From contig JACKFF010000014.1 in assembly GCA_020632595.1 (NCBI GenBank), positions 1-64,000 of the forward strand: a stretch of DNA of 64,000 nucleotides. The letters run 5' to 3'. A program made the position numbers and the translations under genes. This DNA is from Nitrospiraceae bacterium. GTDB taxonomy: Bacteria; Nitrospirota; Nitrospiria; Nitrospirales; UBA8639. The notes below the pieces were generated by a model. The model ran no database searches. It had not been told where the DNA came from and saw only the letters and a list, made by a program, of their open reading frames with translations. Numbering within the stretch: position 1 is the first letter of the stretch; each line of letters starts with the position of its first letter. This document shows, piece after piece, positions 17,495-26,198 of this stretch.

Positions 17495-17953
17495 ATGAAT
17501 CTGTTGGAGCGTTTAGAGCAATCGTTGGCACAGGGAACCGTGCCGTTTTTTGAAATTGGTGACACCGTCAGAGTCAAAGTGCGCGTGGTGGAAGAACGAC
17601 AATACGGGAAAAAGAAGGAAGAGGCCAAAGAACGCATTCAGGTGTTTGAAGGGCTCGTAATCGCTCGGAAAGGCCGCAAGGTATGTGAGAATTTTACCGT
17701 TCGCAAGATTTCATTTGGAGTCGGAGTCGAGCGGATTTTCCCCCTTCACTCTCCTAATCTGGCAGGCATCGAAGTCATCAGAAAAGGTCAAGTGCGGCGG
17801 GCGAAGTTGTATTACCTTCGAGACAAAAAAGGCAAAGCTGCTAAAATTTCAGAACGGGAGTTTTCGCGTACACCAAAAACGGTAAAAAATGCTGGATCGG
17901 CAGTCGAGGTTCCTGAATCCGGTGAATCGGAATCCGCGGAAGTAACGGAATAA
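17495..17953 (+). CDS. rplS: 50S ribosomal protein L19
   Basis: A 152-residue L19 at the subunit interface. Motifs: FEIGDTVRVKVRVVE, RIQVFEGLVIARKG, FTVRKISFGVGVERIFP, VRRAKLYYLRD. The length exceeds the usual 115-120 because of a C-terminal acidic/serine tail (GESESAEVTE end), a common variable extension. AAGGAGGG before the ATG is a strong ribosome site. It closes the rpsP-rimM-trmD-rplS set. Confidence 0.96.
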   Translation: MNLLERLEQSLAQGTVPFFEIGDTVRVKVRVVEERQYGKKKEEAKERIQVFEGLVIARKGRKVCENFTVRKISFGVGVERIFPLHSPNLAGIEVIRKGQVRRAKLYYLRDKKGKAAKISEREFSRTPKTVKNAGSAVEVPESGESESAEVTE

Positions 17954-18002
17954 CGCAAAAGAAAGGGCTCACCTTTCATTGCACACCGACTCTCCCTTTT
18001 GG

Positions 18003-18632
18003 ATGGGTACGGGGCCGACAGATTTTTTTGAACAAGCGGCCCGGGCCCTTGGTTACCGGCGCATTGCAGGCCTGGATGAGGCTGGGCGCGGGCCTTTGGC
18101 CGGGCCGGTGGTCGCTGCGATCGTGATTCTTCCACGTCGTTGGTCACCGGTCCTTCTCGACGACTCCAAACTCCTGACTGAACAGCAACGCCAGACCCTG
18201 TACGATACCATTACCACCCGGGCCATTGCATGGTCCATTGGCATGGCATCAGAACAGGAGATTGACGAACTCAACATCCTGGGGGCCACACGGTTGGCCG
18301 GTTGCCGGGCTCTTAGCGACTTGGCCATACCACCAGATTATCTCCTTCTTGATGCTTTGCACCTCCCTAGGGTTGCTGTCCCTCAACGACCGGTAATCAA
18401 AGGCGACCAACTTTCACGGTCCATTGCCGCCGCTTCTATTCTAGCCAAAGTATCACGGGATCGCATCATGACCACCTACCACGAACGCTTTCCTCAGTAT
18501 CAATTTCATCTCCACAAAGGATATCCCACACCGGAACATCTCAGACGACTACAGAAGTTTGGCCCGTGTCCTGCGCATCGACAAAGCTTCCGGCCCGTCC
18601 AAGCCTGCCTGAATGTGCCCTCCCTCGCATGA
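18003..18632 (+). CDS. rnhB: Ribonuclease HII
   Basis: About 209 residues. RNase HII removes RNA primers and misincorporated ribonucleotides from DNA. Catalytic pattern: IAGLDEAGRGPLAGPVVAA (Asp-Glu), DDSKLLTEQQR, LDALHL (third acidic residue) and KGDQLSRSIAAASILAKVSRD. The C-terminus HKGYPTPEH is typical. A TTG at 17979 is an alternative start with a weak AAAGGG site; ATG 18003 fits the usual N-terminal length better. The end overlaps yraN by 4 bases. Confidence 0.94.
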   Translation: MGTGPTDFFEQAARALGYRRIAGLDEAGRGPLAGPVVAAIVILPRRWSPVLLDDSKLLTEQQRQTLYDTITTRAIAWSIGMASEQEIDELNILGATRLAGCRALSDLAIPPDYLLLDALHLPRVAVPQRPVIKGDQLSRSIAAASILAKVSRDRIMTTYHERFPQYQFHLHKGYPTPEHLRRLQKFGPCPAHRQSFRPVQACLNVPSLA

Positions 18633-19015
18633 CCACGCCTTCTCACCAATTTGGACGATCAGCGGAGGAGTTTGCAGAGGAATGGCTCAGAAAAAAAGGC
18701 TATCGGATTCTTGAGCGAAATCTGCGAGTAGGGGGTGGAGAATTGGATCTCATTGCACAACACCATGATACCCTGGTGTTTATTGAGGTCAAGGGACGAC
18801 GCACCGATCAATTCGGCGGCGCTCCCTATGCCATCGATGCGCGGAAAAAACGCCAAATCATTAAACTGGCGTCCTATTACCTTTCTCAACATGGCCTCAG
18901 CAACCAAGTTTGCCGGTTTGATGTTATCCTGATTGCGGGAACCTCCCAAGGTACTCCGAAATTAACTCACCTGGAACAGGCTTTTGAGGTTTCCAGCTCC
19001 GACTGGCAATGGTAA
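18629..19015 (+). CDS. YraN/UPF0102 endonuclease-like protein
   Basis: A 128-residue protein of the UPF0102 family, a small restriction-endonuclease-like fold. Motifs: EEFAEEWLRKKGYRILERN, GGELDLIAQ and FIEVKGRR, which form the D...E-x-K nuclease-like site. It commonly follows rnhB. The exact function is not established, though some members are nucleases. The start ATG overlaps the rnhB stop (ATGA), indicating coupling. Confidence 0.9.
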   Translation: MTTPSHQFGRSAEEFAEEWLRKKGYRILERNLRVGGGELDLIAQHHDTLVFIEVKGRRTDQFGGAPYAIDARKKRQIIKLASYYLSQHGLSNQVCRFDVILIAGTSQGTPKLTHLEQAFEVSSSDWQW

Positions 19016-19151
19016 ATTAAAGAGGTTGGCTTCTGCGCGGGGTCCAATGCCTGAAAATGAACAGCGGGCGACTTTCCGGGTACCCGCATCCAGGAACCAT
19101 GGTCCCGTTTTTTCTAGATCAAAAGCCATTTCAAGGTCCACATAAGATAGC

Positions 19152-19820
19152 ATGATTCAATTATTTCACGTCACCAAATATTACGATGGCTGCCTTGCGC
19201 TTTCAGATATTTCACTACGAATCGAAAAAGGCGAGTGTGTGTTACTTACGGGACCAAGCGGAGCCGGTAAAACCACTTTACTCAAGCTTATTTTTGGAGC
19301 AGAACACCCTGATGAGGGTCAAATTCTCGTCCAAAATCGCAACATCGCCAGACTCGGGGGATCCGATATTCCCTATCATCGAAGGACCATGGGGTATGTT
19401 CTTCAGGATTTCAAGCTGCTCCCGCAGCGGACGGTTTCCGAGAATGTGGCCCTTCCACTCATTATTCGTGGGTTGTCATCGTTCGAATCGCGGCGGAAGG
19501 TCATGGAAGCCCTTCGCGCGGTTGGCATGGACCATAAACTCAGCACCATTGCCTCCGTGCTGTCCGCTGGAGAGCAGCAACGAGTGTGTATCGCCAGAGC
19601 GATTGTAAACAGCCCTATCATTCTTTTAGCAGACGAACCGACGGGAAATTTAGACCCCCAACTGACCACCGAAATTGCGGCATTATTTAAAGCCATCAAT
19701 ACCCGGGGAACCACCGTCATGATGGCAACCCACAATCGACAAGTTGTGGAACAATTGAATGGCAGAATCCTCAGGCTGGATTGCGGACACCTCGTGTCTG
19801 ATCAGGGAGCGTATACGTGA
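19152..19820 (+). CDS. ftsE: Cell-division ABC ATPase FtsE
   Basis: A 222-residue ABC ATPase. Walker A is GPSGAGKTTLL, the Q-loop lies in GYVLQDFKLLPQ, Walker B is ILLADEPTGNLDP, and the H-loop is MMATHNRQ. The signature is LSAGEQQRV rather than the usual LSGGEQQR, a mild change. FtsE with FtsX transmits ATP-driven conformational signals across the inner membrane to EnvC-type activators of peptidoglycan amidases at the septum. It overlaps ftsX by 4 bases. Confidence 0.93.
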   Translation: MIQLFHVTKYYDGCLALSDISLRIEKGECVLLTGPSGAGKTTLLKLIFGAEHPDEGQILVQNRNIARLGGSDIPYHRRTMGYVLQDFKLLPQRTVSENVALPLIIRGLSSFESRRKVMEALRAVGMDHKLSTIASVLSAGEQQRVCIARAIVNSPIILLADEPTGNLDPQLTTEIAALFKAINTRGTTVMMATHNRQVVEQLNGRILRLDCGHLVSDQGAYT

Positions 19821-20716
19821 AACGGATCTGGTATTTTATCCGTGAAGCCTATACCAGCCTCCGCACGCATCAGACCAGTACGCTGATTGGCATTCTCACC
19901 ACCGCATTCACCCTGACCAGCTTTGGCATCTTTCTCCTTCTTTATCATAACGTGCACAATCTGTTGGGTCAGGTTCAACACACTATACAAATCATCGTTT
20001 ATCCCAAGGATGACATTGAATCTGGCAAACTTCGTGACTTACAACAGGACCTCAAGGCGGATCCGGTAGTGAACTCCCTCACCTTTATTTCAAAGCAGGA
20101 CGCCTTAACGGAATTCAAAAAACAATTCCCCGAGGAAGTCTATCTTTTGGAAGGTCTTGGCGAGAGCCCGTTTCCCGCATCATTGGTCCTAACCATGGCC
20201 CCCAAGACTCCAAACACCGATATGATTGCCAACCTGGTCAATCGGCTCAAACATCATCCCGATATCGATCGGGTTCGGTATAATCGGGATTGGATCGAGC
20301 GCCTGACCCTGATCATCGCCTATTTGGAATTCGGCGCGTTAGTGGTTGGGAGCATTTTGGCCTTAGCCTCGGTCACCATCATTGCGATTACCGTGCAACT
20401 GGCATTTCATACCAGACAGCAGGAAATTGAAATTTTACGGTTAATCGGGGCGACGAGTCTCTTTATTAGCATTCCGTATCTCATCGAGGGAGCCATTTTA
20501 GGGGCTGCCGGGGGCGGTATGGCCTTAGGATTCTTACGTGGGGGGTTTGAACTTTTTACGCACAAAACACAAGGTATGAGCGTGTTCGGAGGATTTTCCT
20601 CCGCATTAGAGTTTTTCCCCCTCCCCCTTTCACTCATTTTGATGGCAGGAGGCATCCTTTTGGGGTGCCTGGGAACACTGACGACCATTTATGGATCGAT
20701 GCGATTTCGTCTATGA
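19817..20716 (+). CDS. ftsX: Cell-division membrane protein FtsX
   Basis: A 299-residue four-helix membrane protein. An N-terminal helix (about 23-45) is followed by a periplasmic domain (about 50-165, containing TFISKQDALTEFKKQFPE) and three helices in the C-terminal half. This is the FtsX topology. It starts with GTG overlapping the ftsE stop. The periplasmic domain would bind the coiled coil of the EnvC-like product encoded next. Strongly supported by synteny. Confidence 0.93.
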   Translation: MKRIWYFIREAYTSLRTHQTSTLIGILTTAFTLTSFGIFLLLYHNVHNLLGQVQHTIQIIVYPKDDIESGKLRDLQQDLKADPVVNSLTFISKQDALTEFKKQFPEEVYLLEGLGESPFPASLVLTMAPKTPNTDMIANLVNRLKHHPDIDRVRYNRDWIERLTLIIAYLEFGALVVGSILALASVTIIAITVQLAFHTRQQEIEILRLIGATSLFISIPYLIEGAILGAAGGGMALGFLRGGFELFTHKTQGMSVFGGFSSALEFFPLPLSLILMAGGILLGCLGTLTTIYGSMRFRL

Positions 20717-21909
20717 CACGAGTTAACCAATTTTTCCACACGGGAGTGCTCCCAATCGGACTGCTCCTGGTCTTAGGCCAAGCCGGTTGGAGCGCTGACC
20801 CATCAACCATCAAGGATGAAATCAGTCAGGAACGGCTGCGGCTGGAAAAACTCAATCAGGAAATTGCCGAAACCCAAAAGGAAACCAAACGGATCGAAAA
20901 GAAGCATGGGTCGGTTTTGAAAACCATTGATAAATTGGACCGCCAGCTCTATGAGCAAAAGAAAGAACGCAATCGCATTAATGACCAGATCAAAGTAACA
21001 GACGAGGAATTGGCGAACCTGAGCAAGAAGATTGGGGAAATTGAGCAGGACGTTCAAACCCGGCAATCCTCCATTTCCGCTAGACTTCGGTTATTATATA
21101 TGGAAGGCCGCACAGGCTACTTGAAAACTCTTTTCGCCGCTGAATCATTCACCGAGGCCGCACACCGGATGGATTATCTTTCATGGGTTGCCCAACGGGA
21201 GCATCAGCTTGTCCGACAGTTTCAGGAAGACCTTTCGAATCTCCAAGAGCTCAAGGAGAAACAGACGGCGGCTCGCGAGGATCTTGTTCGCTTCCAGGGA
21301 GAAACACAACAGACCATCAAAAAAGTTTCAGGGCTCAAACGTCAAAAACGCTCCGTCCTGGTCAGTCTCTCCAAGGAAAAAGACGCACATGAACGGATGA
21401 TTGAAGACCTTCAGCGTTCAGCGGAACAGGTGGATAGCCTTCTCAAAGAATTGGACCGGCGTTTTCAATTGGCGCAATCCCGGATGCGCCAACCGCCTGG
21501 AGCTCTCCCATCTCTTGGATCTCTGCTCTGGCCGGTGGAAGGAAAGGTGGTCTCATATTTTGGTCGGCAAAAACATCCCACTTTTGATACATTTGTGACG
21601 AAAAAAGGCATTGAAATCAGCGCGCAGGAGGGGAGCCCGATTCGCGCAGTTTCCTCGGGAAATGTTGTCTATGCCGACTGGCTCAAGGGATACGGCTTGG
21701 TCGTGATTGTTGACCATACGAATGGCTTTTATTCTCTTTATGCCCATGCCTCAAAGCTCTTAGTGGCTGAAGGCCAATCTGTCAAAAACGGGCAAGTCAT
21801 TGGCGAAACAGGCGAAACAGGCGTCACCCAAGAAGACACTCTTTATTTTGAATTACGTAAAGGCACCACCCCCATCGATCCCCTAAAATGGCTGGTAAAA
21901 CAGCCTTAA
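20713..21909 (+). CDS. envC: EnvC-like murein hydrolase activator
   Basis: A 398-residue secreted protein with signal peptide (cleavage near GWSAD), a long coiled coil (about 30-250, rich in Glu/Lys/Gln) and a C-terminal LytM/M23 domain (about 270-395). The domain is degenerate. Where active M23 enzymes have H-xxx-D, it has KKGIEISA, and the H-x-H is replaced by LYFELR. That is the hallmark of EnvC activators, which switch on amidases rather than cut peptidoglycan themselves. I chose ATG 20713, overlapping the ftsX stop by 4 bases; the frame is open further upstream inside ftsX. Confidence 0.9.
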   Translation: MTRVNQFFHTGVLPIGLLLVLGQAGWSADPSTIKDEISQERLRLEKLNQEIAETQKETKRIEKKHGSVLKTIDKLDRQLYEQKKERNRINDQIKVTDEELANLSKKIGEIEQDVQTRQSSISARLRLLYMEGRTGYLKTLFAAESFTEAAHRMDYLSWVAQREHQLVRQFQEDLSNLQELKEKQTAAREDLVRFQGETQQTIKKVSGLKRQKRSVLVSLSKEKDAHERMIEDLQRSAEQVDSLLKELDRRFQLAQSRMRQPPGALPSLGSLLWPVEGKVVSYFGRQKHPTFDTFVTKKGIEISAQEGSPIRAVSSGNVVYADWLKGYGLVVIVDHTNGFYSLYAHASKLLVAEGQSVKNGQVIGETGETGVTQEDTLYFELRKGTTPIDPLKWLVKQP

Positions 21910-21936
21910 TTGAACAATTGGAAGAAGGAACACCTC

Positions 21937-23250
21937 ATGTCACATGAACGATTGTCGACGGTAGTGATTTCTGGTTTGACCTTAACCGCCATCCTTTTGG
22001 TGGGGATTGTCATCGGAAAAGGAGGAGACCGGGCGGGTTATGCCAGCGAACCCTACGAAGAATTGCAAATTTTCGCTGAAGTACTTTCGCAAGTCAAAAA
22101 GAATTATGTGGAGGAAACACAAACCAAGGATCTTGTCCAGGGTGCCCTGCGAGGCATGCTGGCGGGCCTTGATCCACATTCTTCTTTTATGACTCCTGAT
22201 ATGTTCAAAGAAATGCAAGTTGAAACGAAGGGAGAGTTCGGAGGGCTTGGGATTCAAATCGGAGTAAAAAACAATCGCCTGACGGTGATCTCACCTATTG
22301 AGGATACTCCGGCCTTTGAAGCCGGCATTCAGCCCGGAGACACCATTATTAAAGTTGACGACAAACCAACAAAAGATCTCACGCTCATGGAGGCCGTTCA
22401 GCACATGCGCGGGGCACGAGGAACTTCTGTGGAATTGACCATAGAGCGTGAAGGGCTGGAAAAACCTCTGATCTTTACCCTCAAACGCGACATCATTAAA
22501 ATTCAAAGCGTTCGCTCCAAGCTGCTGGAAGGCAACCTTGGATACGTTCGTTTGAGCCAATTTCAAGAAGCGACAGTCGACGATCTCTCCGCGGAATTGG
22601 AAAAATTAGCTTCCAAAAACATTCAGGGTTTAATTCTCGATCTTCGAAATAATCCCGGAGGTCTGTTGACAGCTGCCGTAGGAGTCTCCGAACAATTCCT
22701 GGAATCCGGCCGGCTGGTGGTCTCGATACAAGGGCGCAACGGCAAAAAGGATGAATATCGTGCACGGGCAAGTAGTAAGAACTATCAATTTCCAATGATA
22801 GTGCTGGTCAACCACGGTTCTGCCAGCGCATCGGAAATCGTGGCTGCAGCCATGCAGGATTGGGGGAAAGCCGTCGTTATTGGCACCACAACTTTTGGAA
22901 AGGGATCGGTGCAAACCATTCTCCCCCTCTCCGATGGATCAGGCCTTCGCCTGACCACGGCAAAATACTTTACCCCAAACGGCAAGTCGATTCATTCTAT
23001 TGGGGTGCAGCCCGACATTGTCATTGATCCGAAACCCGTACAGGTGGCGAAACAGGAATCCGCCGAAGGGAAAAAAGACGAAAGCACTGGGGATGCCCCT
23101 GCGCCTTCTCCCGCCAAACCACCAGTCCCCTCAGATCCCCAGGACAAAGACCAGCCCCAGCCCATTCCCCCGGATGACCTTCAATTACTGAAGGCTGTAG
23201 AAATGTTGAAATCATGGAAGGTCTTTAAGCAGTTAAAACCGGCCGCATAA
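21937..23250 (+). CDS. ctpA: C-terminal processing peptidase CtpA (S41 family)
   Basis: A 437-residue periplasmic protease with an N-terminal anchor, a PDZ domain (about 90-170: GGLGIQIGVKNNRLTVI, AGIQPGDTIIKVDDKP) and an S41 core. The catalytic Ser lies in HGSASASEIVAAA and the Lys in GTTTFGKGSVQTI. A proline/lysine-rich linker precedes a short C-terminal helix. The enzyme trims or degrades periplasmic proteins and commonly follows envC. I chose ATG 21937 with GAAGGA upstream; a TTG at 21910 is in frame. Confidence 0.93.
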   Translation: MSHERLSTVVISGLTLTAILLVGIVIGKGGDRAGYASEPYEELQIFAEVLSQVKKNYVEETQTKDLVQGALRGMLAGLDPHSSFMTPDMFKEMQVETKGEFGGLGIQIGVKNNRLTVISPIEDTPAFEAGIQPGDTIIKVDDKPTKDLTLMEAVQHMRGARGTSVELTIEREGLEKPLIFTLKRDIIKIQSVRSKLLEGNLGYVRLSQFQEATVDDLSAELEKLASKNIQGLILDLRNNPGGLLTAAVGVSEQFLESGRLVVSIQGRNGKKDEYRARASSKNYQFPMIVLVNHGSASASEIVAAAMQDWGKAVVIGTTTFGKGSVQTILPLSDGSGLRLTTAKYFTPNGKSIHSIGVQPDIVIDPKPVQVAKQESAEGKKDESTGDAPAPSPAKPPVPSDPQDKDQPQPIPPDDLQLLKAVEMLKSWKVFKQLKPAA

Positions 23251-23259
23251 CGCGGCCGG
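23239..23259 (-). terminator. Terminator for the AsnC-like gene (minus strand)
   Basis: An 8-base GC stem CCGGCCGC/GCGGCCGG with a 5-base loop lies in the convergent space. On the minus strand it is followed by TTTTAAC, making a Rho-independent terminator for the gene at 23278-23514. The ctpA stop codon sits in its loop, and on the plus strand no T-run follows. Confidence 0.6.
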
Positions 23260-23277
23260 CATAAGACCTGGAAGAAT

Positions 23278-23514
23278 TTAGAAGTCGAGAACAATTGCCG
23301 TATTCGTTTTAATGACCCCATCAATCCCTCGAAGACGAACCATAATGAGGTCGTTCAGCTCCTCTAATGTTTCGGCTTCCACATGGGCAATTAAATCAAA
23401 CGGACCTGTCACCGGATAGACAGATTTCACACCTTGAATGCGTGTAAGTGTTTTATAGGCACTCTTGGTGTGAGTGCCTGTCGTGTCAATCAAAACAAAT
23501 GCCGAAATTGCCAT
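23278..23514 (-). CDS. Lrp/AsnC ligand-binding (RAM) domain protein
   Basis: A 78-residue protein made of a single ligand-binding domain: a beta strand (AISAFVLIDTTG), a helix, YPVTGPFDLIAHVEA with the Gly-Pro-Phe-Asp turn conserved in AsnC family, and a second half ending TNTAIVLDF. The DNA-binding helix-turn-helix is absent, as in stand-alone RAM proteins. Such proteins may bind amino acids and modulate partners. It stands alone, with its own terminator. Confidence 0.85.
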   Translation of the reverse strand: MAISAFVLIDTTGTHTKSAYKTLTRIQGVKSVYPVTGPFDLIAHVEAETLEELNDLIMVRLRGIDGVIKTNTAIVLDF

Positions 23515-23638
23515 TACCTAACCATCCTGCTGAGGTGAATGCCTGATAGGTCTTTATACCTTTTTACTGTTCCATGGCGATGAGGATTCCGCACGTCGGA
23601 AACCATGGAGAAGCGTCTCCCACTTACTTTCCCTAATT

Positions 23639-24121
23639 TTATGACTCCTGACAAGCCTCCCGCTTTGCTCGAATCGCCGTTAAAATTTCCTCACCTCTGG
23701 TCCCTAGACCTGGAAGAGTTTGCAGTAAATGCGATTGGGCCAAGGCTTCCAGATCTTCCCAAGTTGTGATGCCCAATCGAAAAACCAGATCGTGAACAAT
23801 CGGTTCTGAAAATCCTGGAAGCTCCACCCATTCCAGAATCGAATCAGGTAGAGGAGTTTTTAATTCTTCATACGCACGGATACGGCCCGTAGTGAGGTAT
23901 TCCCGAATTTTCAGGGATAACTCCTTGCCAATGCCGGGAATCGTTTGGAGTTCGCCACGATTCGCCAGCTCTGAGACATCCTCTTGGAGGCTCTTCAGTG
24001 AGTCAGCAGCCCGGCGATAGGCCTTGACCTTGTAGGGATTCTCACCTCTGGATGCCAACAAACCCGCCATCGACACGAACAAAGCCCTAAGATCCTCGTT
24101 GATGCTTTTTTCCATGACCAT
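23639..24121 (-). CDS. Helix-hairpin-helix protein resembling the PolX N-terminal domain
   Basis: A 160-residue protein. The first 70 residues (LLASRGENPYKVKAYRRAAD, then LQTIPGIGKELSLKIREYL) match the helical 8-kDa-like and HhH region at the N-terminus of family X DNA polymerases. A second HhH follows near 135-150 (LLQTLPGLGTRGEEIL). The polymerase and PHP domains are missing. It may bind DNA ends or gaps. This is either a stand-alone family or a shortened PolX; reading stays open across the whole gene with no sign of decay. A GTC-ATG pair allows a start at 24115. Confidence 0.7.
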   Translation of the reverse strand: MVMEKSINEDLRALFVSMAGLLASRGENPYKVKAYRRAADSLKSLQEDVSELANRGELQTIPGIGKELSLKIREYLTTGRIRAYEELKTPLPDSILEWVELPGFSEPIVHDLVFRLGITTWEDLEALAQSHLLQTLPGLGTRGEEILTAIRAKREACQES

Positions 24122-24280
24122 CGCCTCAGTGGTACAAGCTTACTTTCCTCACACATCAAGGATCGACTGTAGACCAAGCTCATTTTATGTCAGATGTGAT
24201 CGATAAAACCAGGTCATAATGATACGCTTTCGTTCGCTCACCAGAACCATTTCTATCCTTCTGCACTCCAGGTCATTTCA

Positions 24281-24310
24281 TTGACAAGAATTTCTCAAGT
24301 CCCGTAGGAT
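24281..24310 (+). promoter_or_regulatory. Sigma-70-type promoter of the thiSGE genes
   Basis: TTGACA at 24281-24286 and TAGGAT at 24305-24310 with an 18-base spacer. The predicted leader is only about 45 bases, too short to hold a TPP riboswitch. Confidence 0.55.
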
Positions 24311-24361
24311 GGAAATCTGCATGGCCGGAATCCACTGGACATTGCGTTCTTATCTATACGC

Positions 24362-24571
24362 ATGAAAATAGTCGTGAATGGAGAGCAGCGCGAGACCGAA
24401 GAACCTCTGACGGTCGCACAGCTTTTAGAAACGCTCCAGCTCCGGTCCGAACAAGTCGCAGTAGAGATCAACCTTAAAATTTTGGATCGCGGAGATTTCC
24501 TCAACTGGAATCTCCACGATGGGGACAAGGTTGAAATTTTAAGCTTTATTGGAGGCGGCTCTCCCACATGA
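24362..24571 (+). CDS. thiS: Sulfur carrier protein ThiS with C-terminal tail
   Basis: A 69-residue beta-grasp (ubiquitin-fold) protein. ThiS carries sulfur as a thiocarboxylate on its C-terminal glycine for thiazole formation by ThiG. It begins MKIVVNGEQRE and has the family segment VAVEINLKIL. It ends SFIGGGSPT: three residues (Ser-Pro-Thr) follow the Gly-Gly-Gly that should be terminal. Typical ThiS proteins end at GG or GGG, so the tail may need removal before activation by ThiF. It is first of thiS-thiG-thiE, 19 bases before thiG. Confidence 0.88.
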   Translation: MKIVVNGEQRETEEPLTVAQLLETLQLRSEQVAVEINLKILDRGDFLNWNLHDGDKVEILSFIGGGSPT

Positions 24572-24590
24572 GAAGAATGAAGGGGAAGAG

Positions 24591-25364
24591 ATGAATCAGG
24601 ATCCCTTAATTATTGCCGGTCGAACATTCCACTCTCGACTCTGGGTTGGAACAGGAAAATATCAAAACTTTGAGGAAACCCGAAAAGCGATTGAGGCTTC
24701 CGGGGCTGATGTGGTGACGGTGGCAGTACGCCGCGTCAATATTACCGATAACAAATCGGAAAATTTATTGGACTACCTCGATCCGAAGAAATACACCATT
24801 TTACCCAACACGGCCGGATGTTATACCGTCGAAGATGCTGTTCGTTATTCTCGACTGGCCCGCGCTGCGGGAGTTTCAGATTTGGTGAAATTGGAAGTCA
24901 TTGGAGATGAACGCACCCTATTTCCTGATACGGCAGGACTCATTGAAGCCGCAAAAATTTTGATTGCCGAAGGTTTTGTCGTATTGCCATATACGAACGA
25001 CGACCCTATTGTCGCCAAAAAGTTAGTCGATATTGGTTGTCCTGCCGTCATGCCACTCGCAGCACCGATCGGTTCTGGGCTTGGCATTCGCAATCCCTAT
25101 AATCTCAAAATCATCATGGAAACGGTCAATGTACCGGTCATCGTTGACGCCGGAGTTGGAACCGCTTCTGACGCAGCTCTGGCCATGGAATACGGAGCAG
25201 ATGCCGTATTAATGAATACGGCTATTGCCGGAGCCAAAGACCCGTTGATGATGGCCACGGCCATGCGGTATGCCGTTGACGCCGGACGATTGGCTTACAG
25301 AGCTGGAAGAATTCCCAGGAAGTTATATGCGACTGCCAGCAGCCCCATTGAGGGAATGTTGTAA
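24591..25364 (+). CDS. thiG: Thiazole synthase ThiG
   Basis: A 257-residue TIM-barrel enzyme that combines deoxyxylulose phosphate, dehydroglycine and ThiS-thiocarboxylate sulfur into thiazole phosphate. Motifs: RLWVGTGKYQNFE, VVTVAVRRVN, VKLEVIGDERTLFPD (with the Schiff-base Lys), PYTNDDPIVAKKL, IGSGLGIRNPYN and VDAGVGTASDAA. I chose ATG 24591 with AAGGGGAAG upstream; the frame is open further back through the thiS end. Confidence 0.96.
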   Translation: MNQDPLIIAGRTFHSRLWVGTGKYQNFEETRKAIEASGADVVTVAVRRVNITDNKSENLLDYLDPKKYTILPNTAGCYTVEDAVRYSRLARAAGVSDLVKLEVIGDERTLFPDTAGLIEAAKILIAEGFVVLPYTNDDPIVAKKLVDIGCPAVMPLAAPIGSGLGIRNPYNLKIIMETVNVPVIVDAGVGTASDAALAMEYGADAVLMNTAIAGAKDPLMMATAMRYAVDAGRLAYRAGRIPRKLYATASSPIEGML

Positions 25365-25376
25365 CCCATATTCGGA

Positions 25377-26003
25377 ATGTCCTCACGCGTTCTTCCTAGA
25401 CTCTACCTTCTGACCGACCGCCAACAAACCCTTCATCGTCCCCTCCCTTCCGTGATAACCGAAGCGGTAGACGCCGGGGTCCGGATGGTGCAAGTCCGGG
25501 AAAAAGATCTTCGGACTCGAGAATTGACTTCCCTCTGTCAGCAGCTCTGCCCTCTCATCAAACACCACCAGGGAACAATCTTAGTGAATGATCGTATCGA
25601 CTTGGTCCTTGCCCTGGGAGCCGACGGCGTACACCTTCGAACAGACAGCCTTCCCGTTTCCGTTGCCCGTCGCCTGCTAGGAACGCGATACCTCATCGGC
25701 GTCTCAACGCATTCCGTTGAAGAAGCCCGAGTGGCGGAAGCGGAAGGCGCCGACTTCATCGTGCTGGGACCCATTTTTGATACGCCTTCAAAGCGAGCGT
25801 ATGGACCACCTTTAGGAATACAGGTTCTTCAGGAAGCCGGACGATTTCTCCACTTGCCCATCTATGCCATAGGAGGAATCACCCCGATTAGAATTCCTGA
25901 CGTCTTATCAGCAGGGGCTTACGGTGTGGCCGTCATTTCCTCTATTCTTCAATCGCCCTCAATTCCAGGCACCACCCGCGAACTGTTGGCACGATTGTCC
26001 TGA
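25377..26003 (+). CDS. thiE: Thiamine-phosphate synthase ThiE
   Basis: A 208-residue TIM-barrel enzyme coupling HMP pyrophosphate and thiazole phosphate to thiamine phosphate. Motifs: LYLLTDRQ, VRMVQVREKDL, TILVNDRIDLVLALGADGVH, IGVSTHSVEEA, FIVLGPIFDTPSK and YAIGGI. The start lies 12 bases after thiG, so the two are one operon. No thiC or thiD is in the window. Confidence 0.93.
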   Translation: MSSRVLPRLYLLTDRQQTLHRPLPSVITEAVDAGVRMVQVREKDLRTRELTSLCQQLCPLIKHHQGTILVNDRIDLVLALGADGVHLRTDSLPVSVARRLLGTRYLIGVSTHSVEEARVAEAEGADFIVLGPIFDTPSKRAYGPPLGIQVLQEAGRFLHLPIYAIGGITPIRIPDVLSAGAYGVAVISSILQSPSIPGTTRELLARLS

Positions 26004-26043
26004 ATTGTCAACTAATTTCAGCCTTCATAATGCGGGTGTTTGG

Positions 26044-26073
26044 TTGACCCTAATTTTTTTTGGGTGGTAAGAT
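26044..26073 (+). promoter_or_regulatory. Likely promoter of the proteasome gene set
   Basis: TTGACC at 26044-26049, 18-base spacer, TAAGAT at 26068-26073. The predicted leader to the ATPase gene is about 120 bases. All downstream genes through the M23 peptidase point the same way. Confidence 0.45.
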
Positions 26074-26198
26074 CTTTTCAAAGAGGAACATGCGAATTTC
26101 CCTTTTACCACTTACTATACTGTCAGGTCGGTAGATTCAGTAGAAGCGAGATGCGCCCTCCGGTTTCGTTGAAACCTTGAATCAGGTAGGATCTAATT

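Noticed and set aside
24122..24361. TPP riboswitch before thiS
   Set aside because: The conserved CUGAGA and distal elements are absent, and the predicted leader is only about 45 bases.
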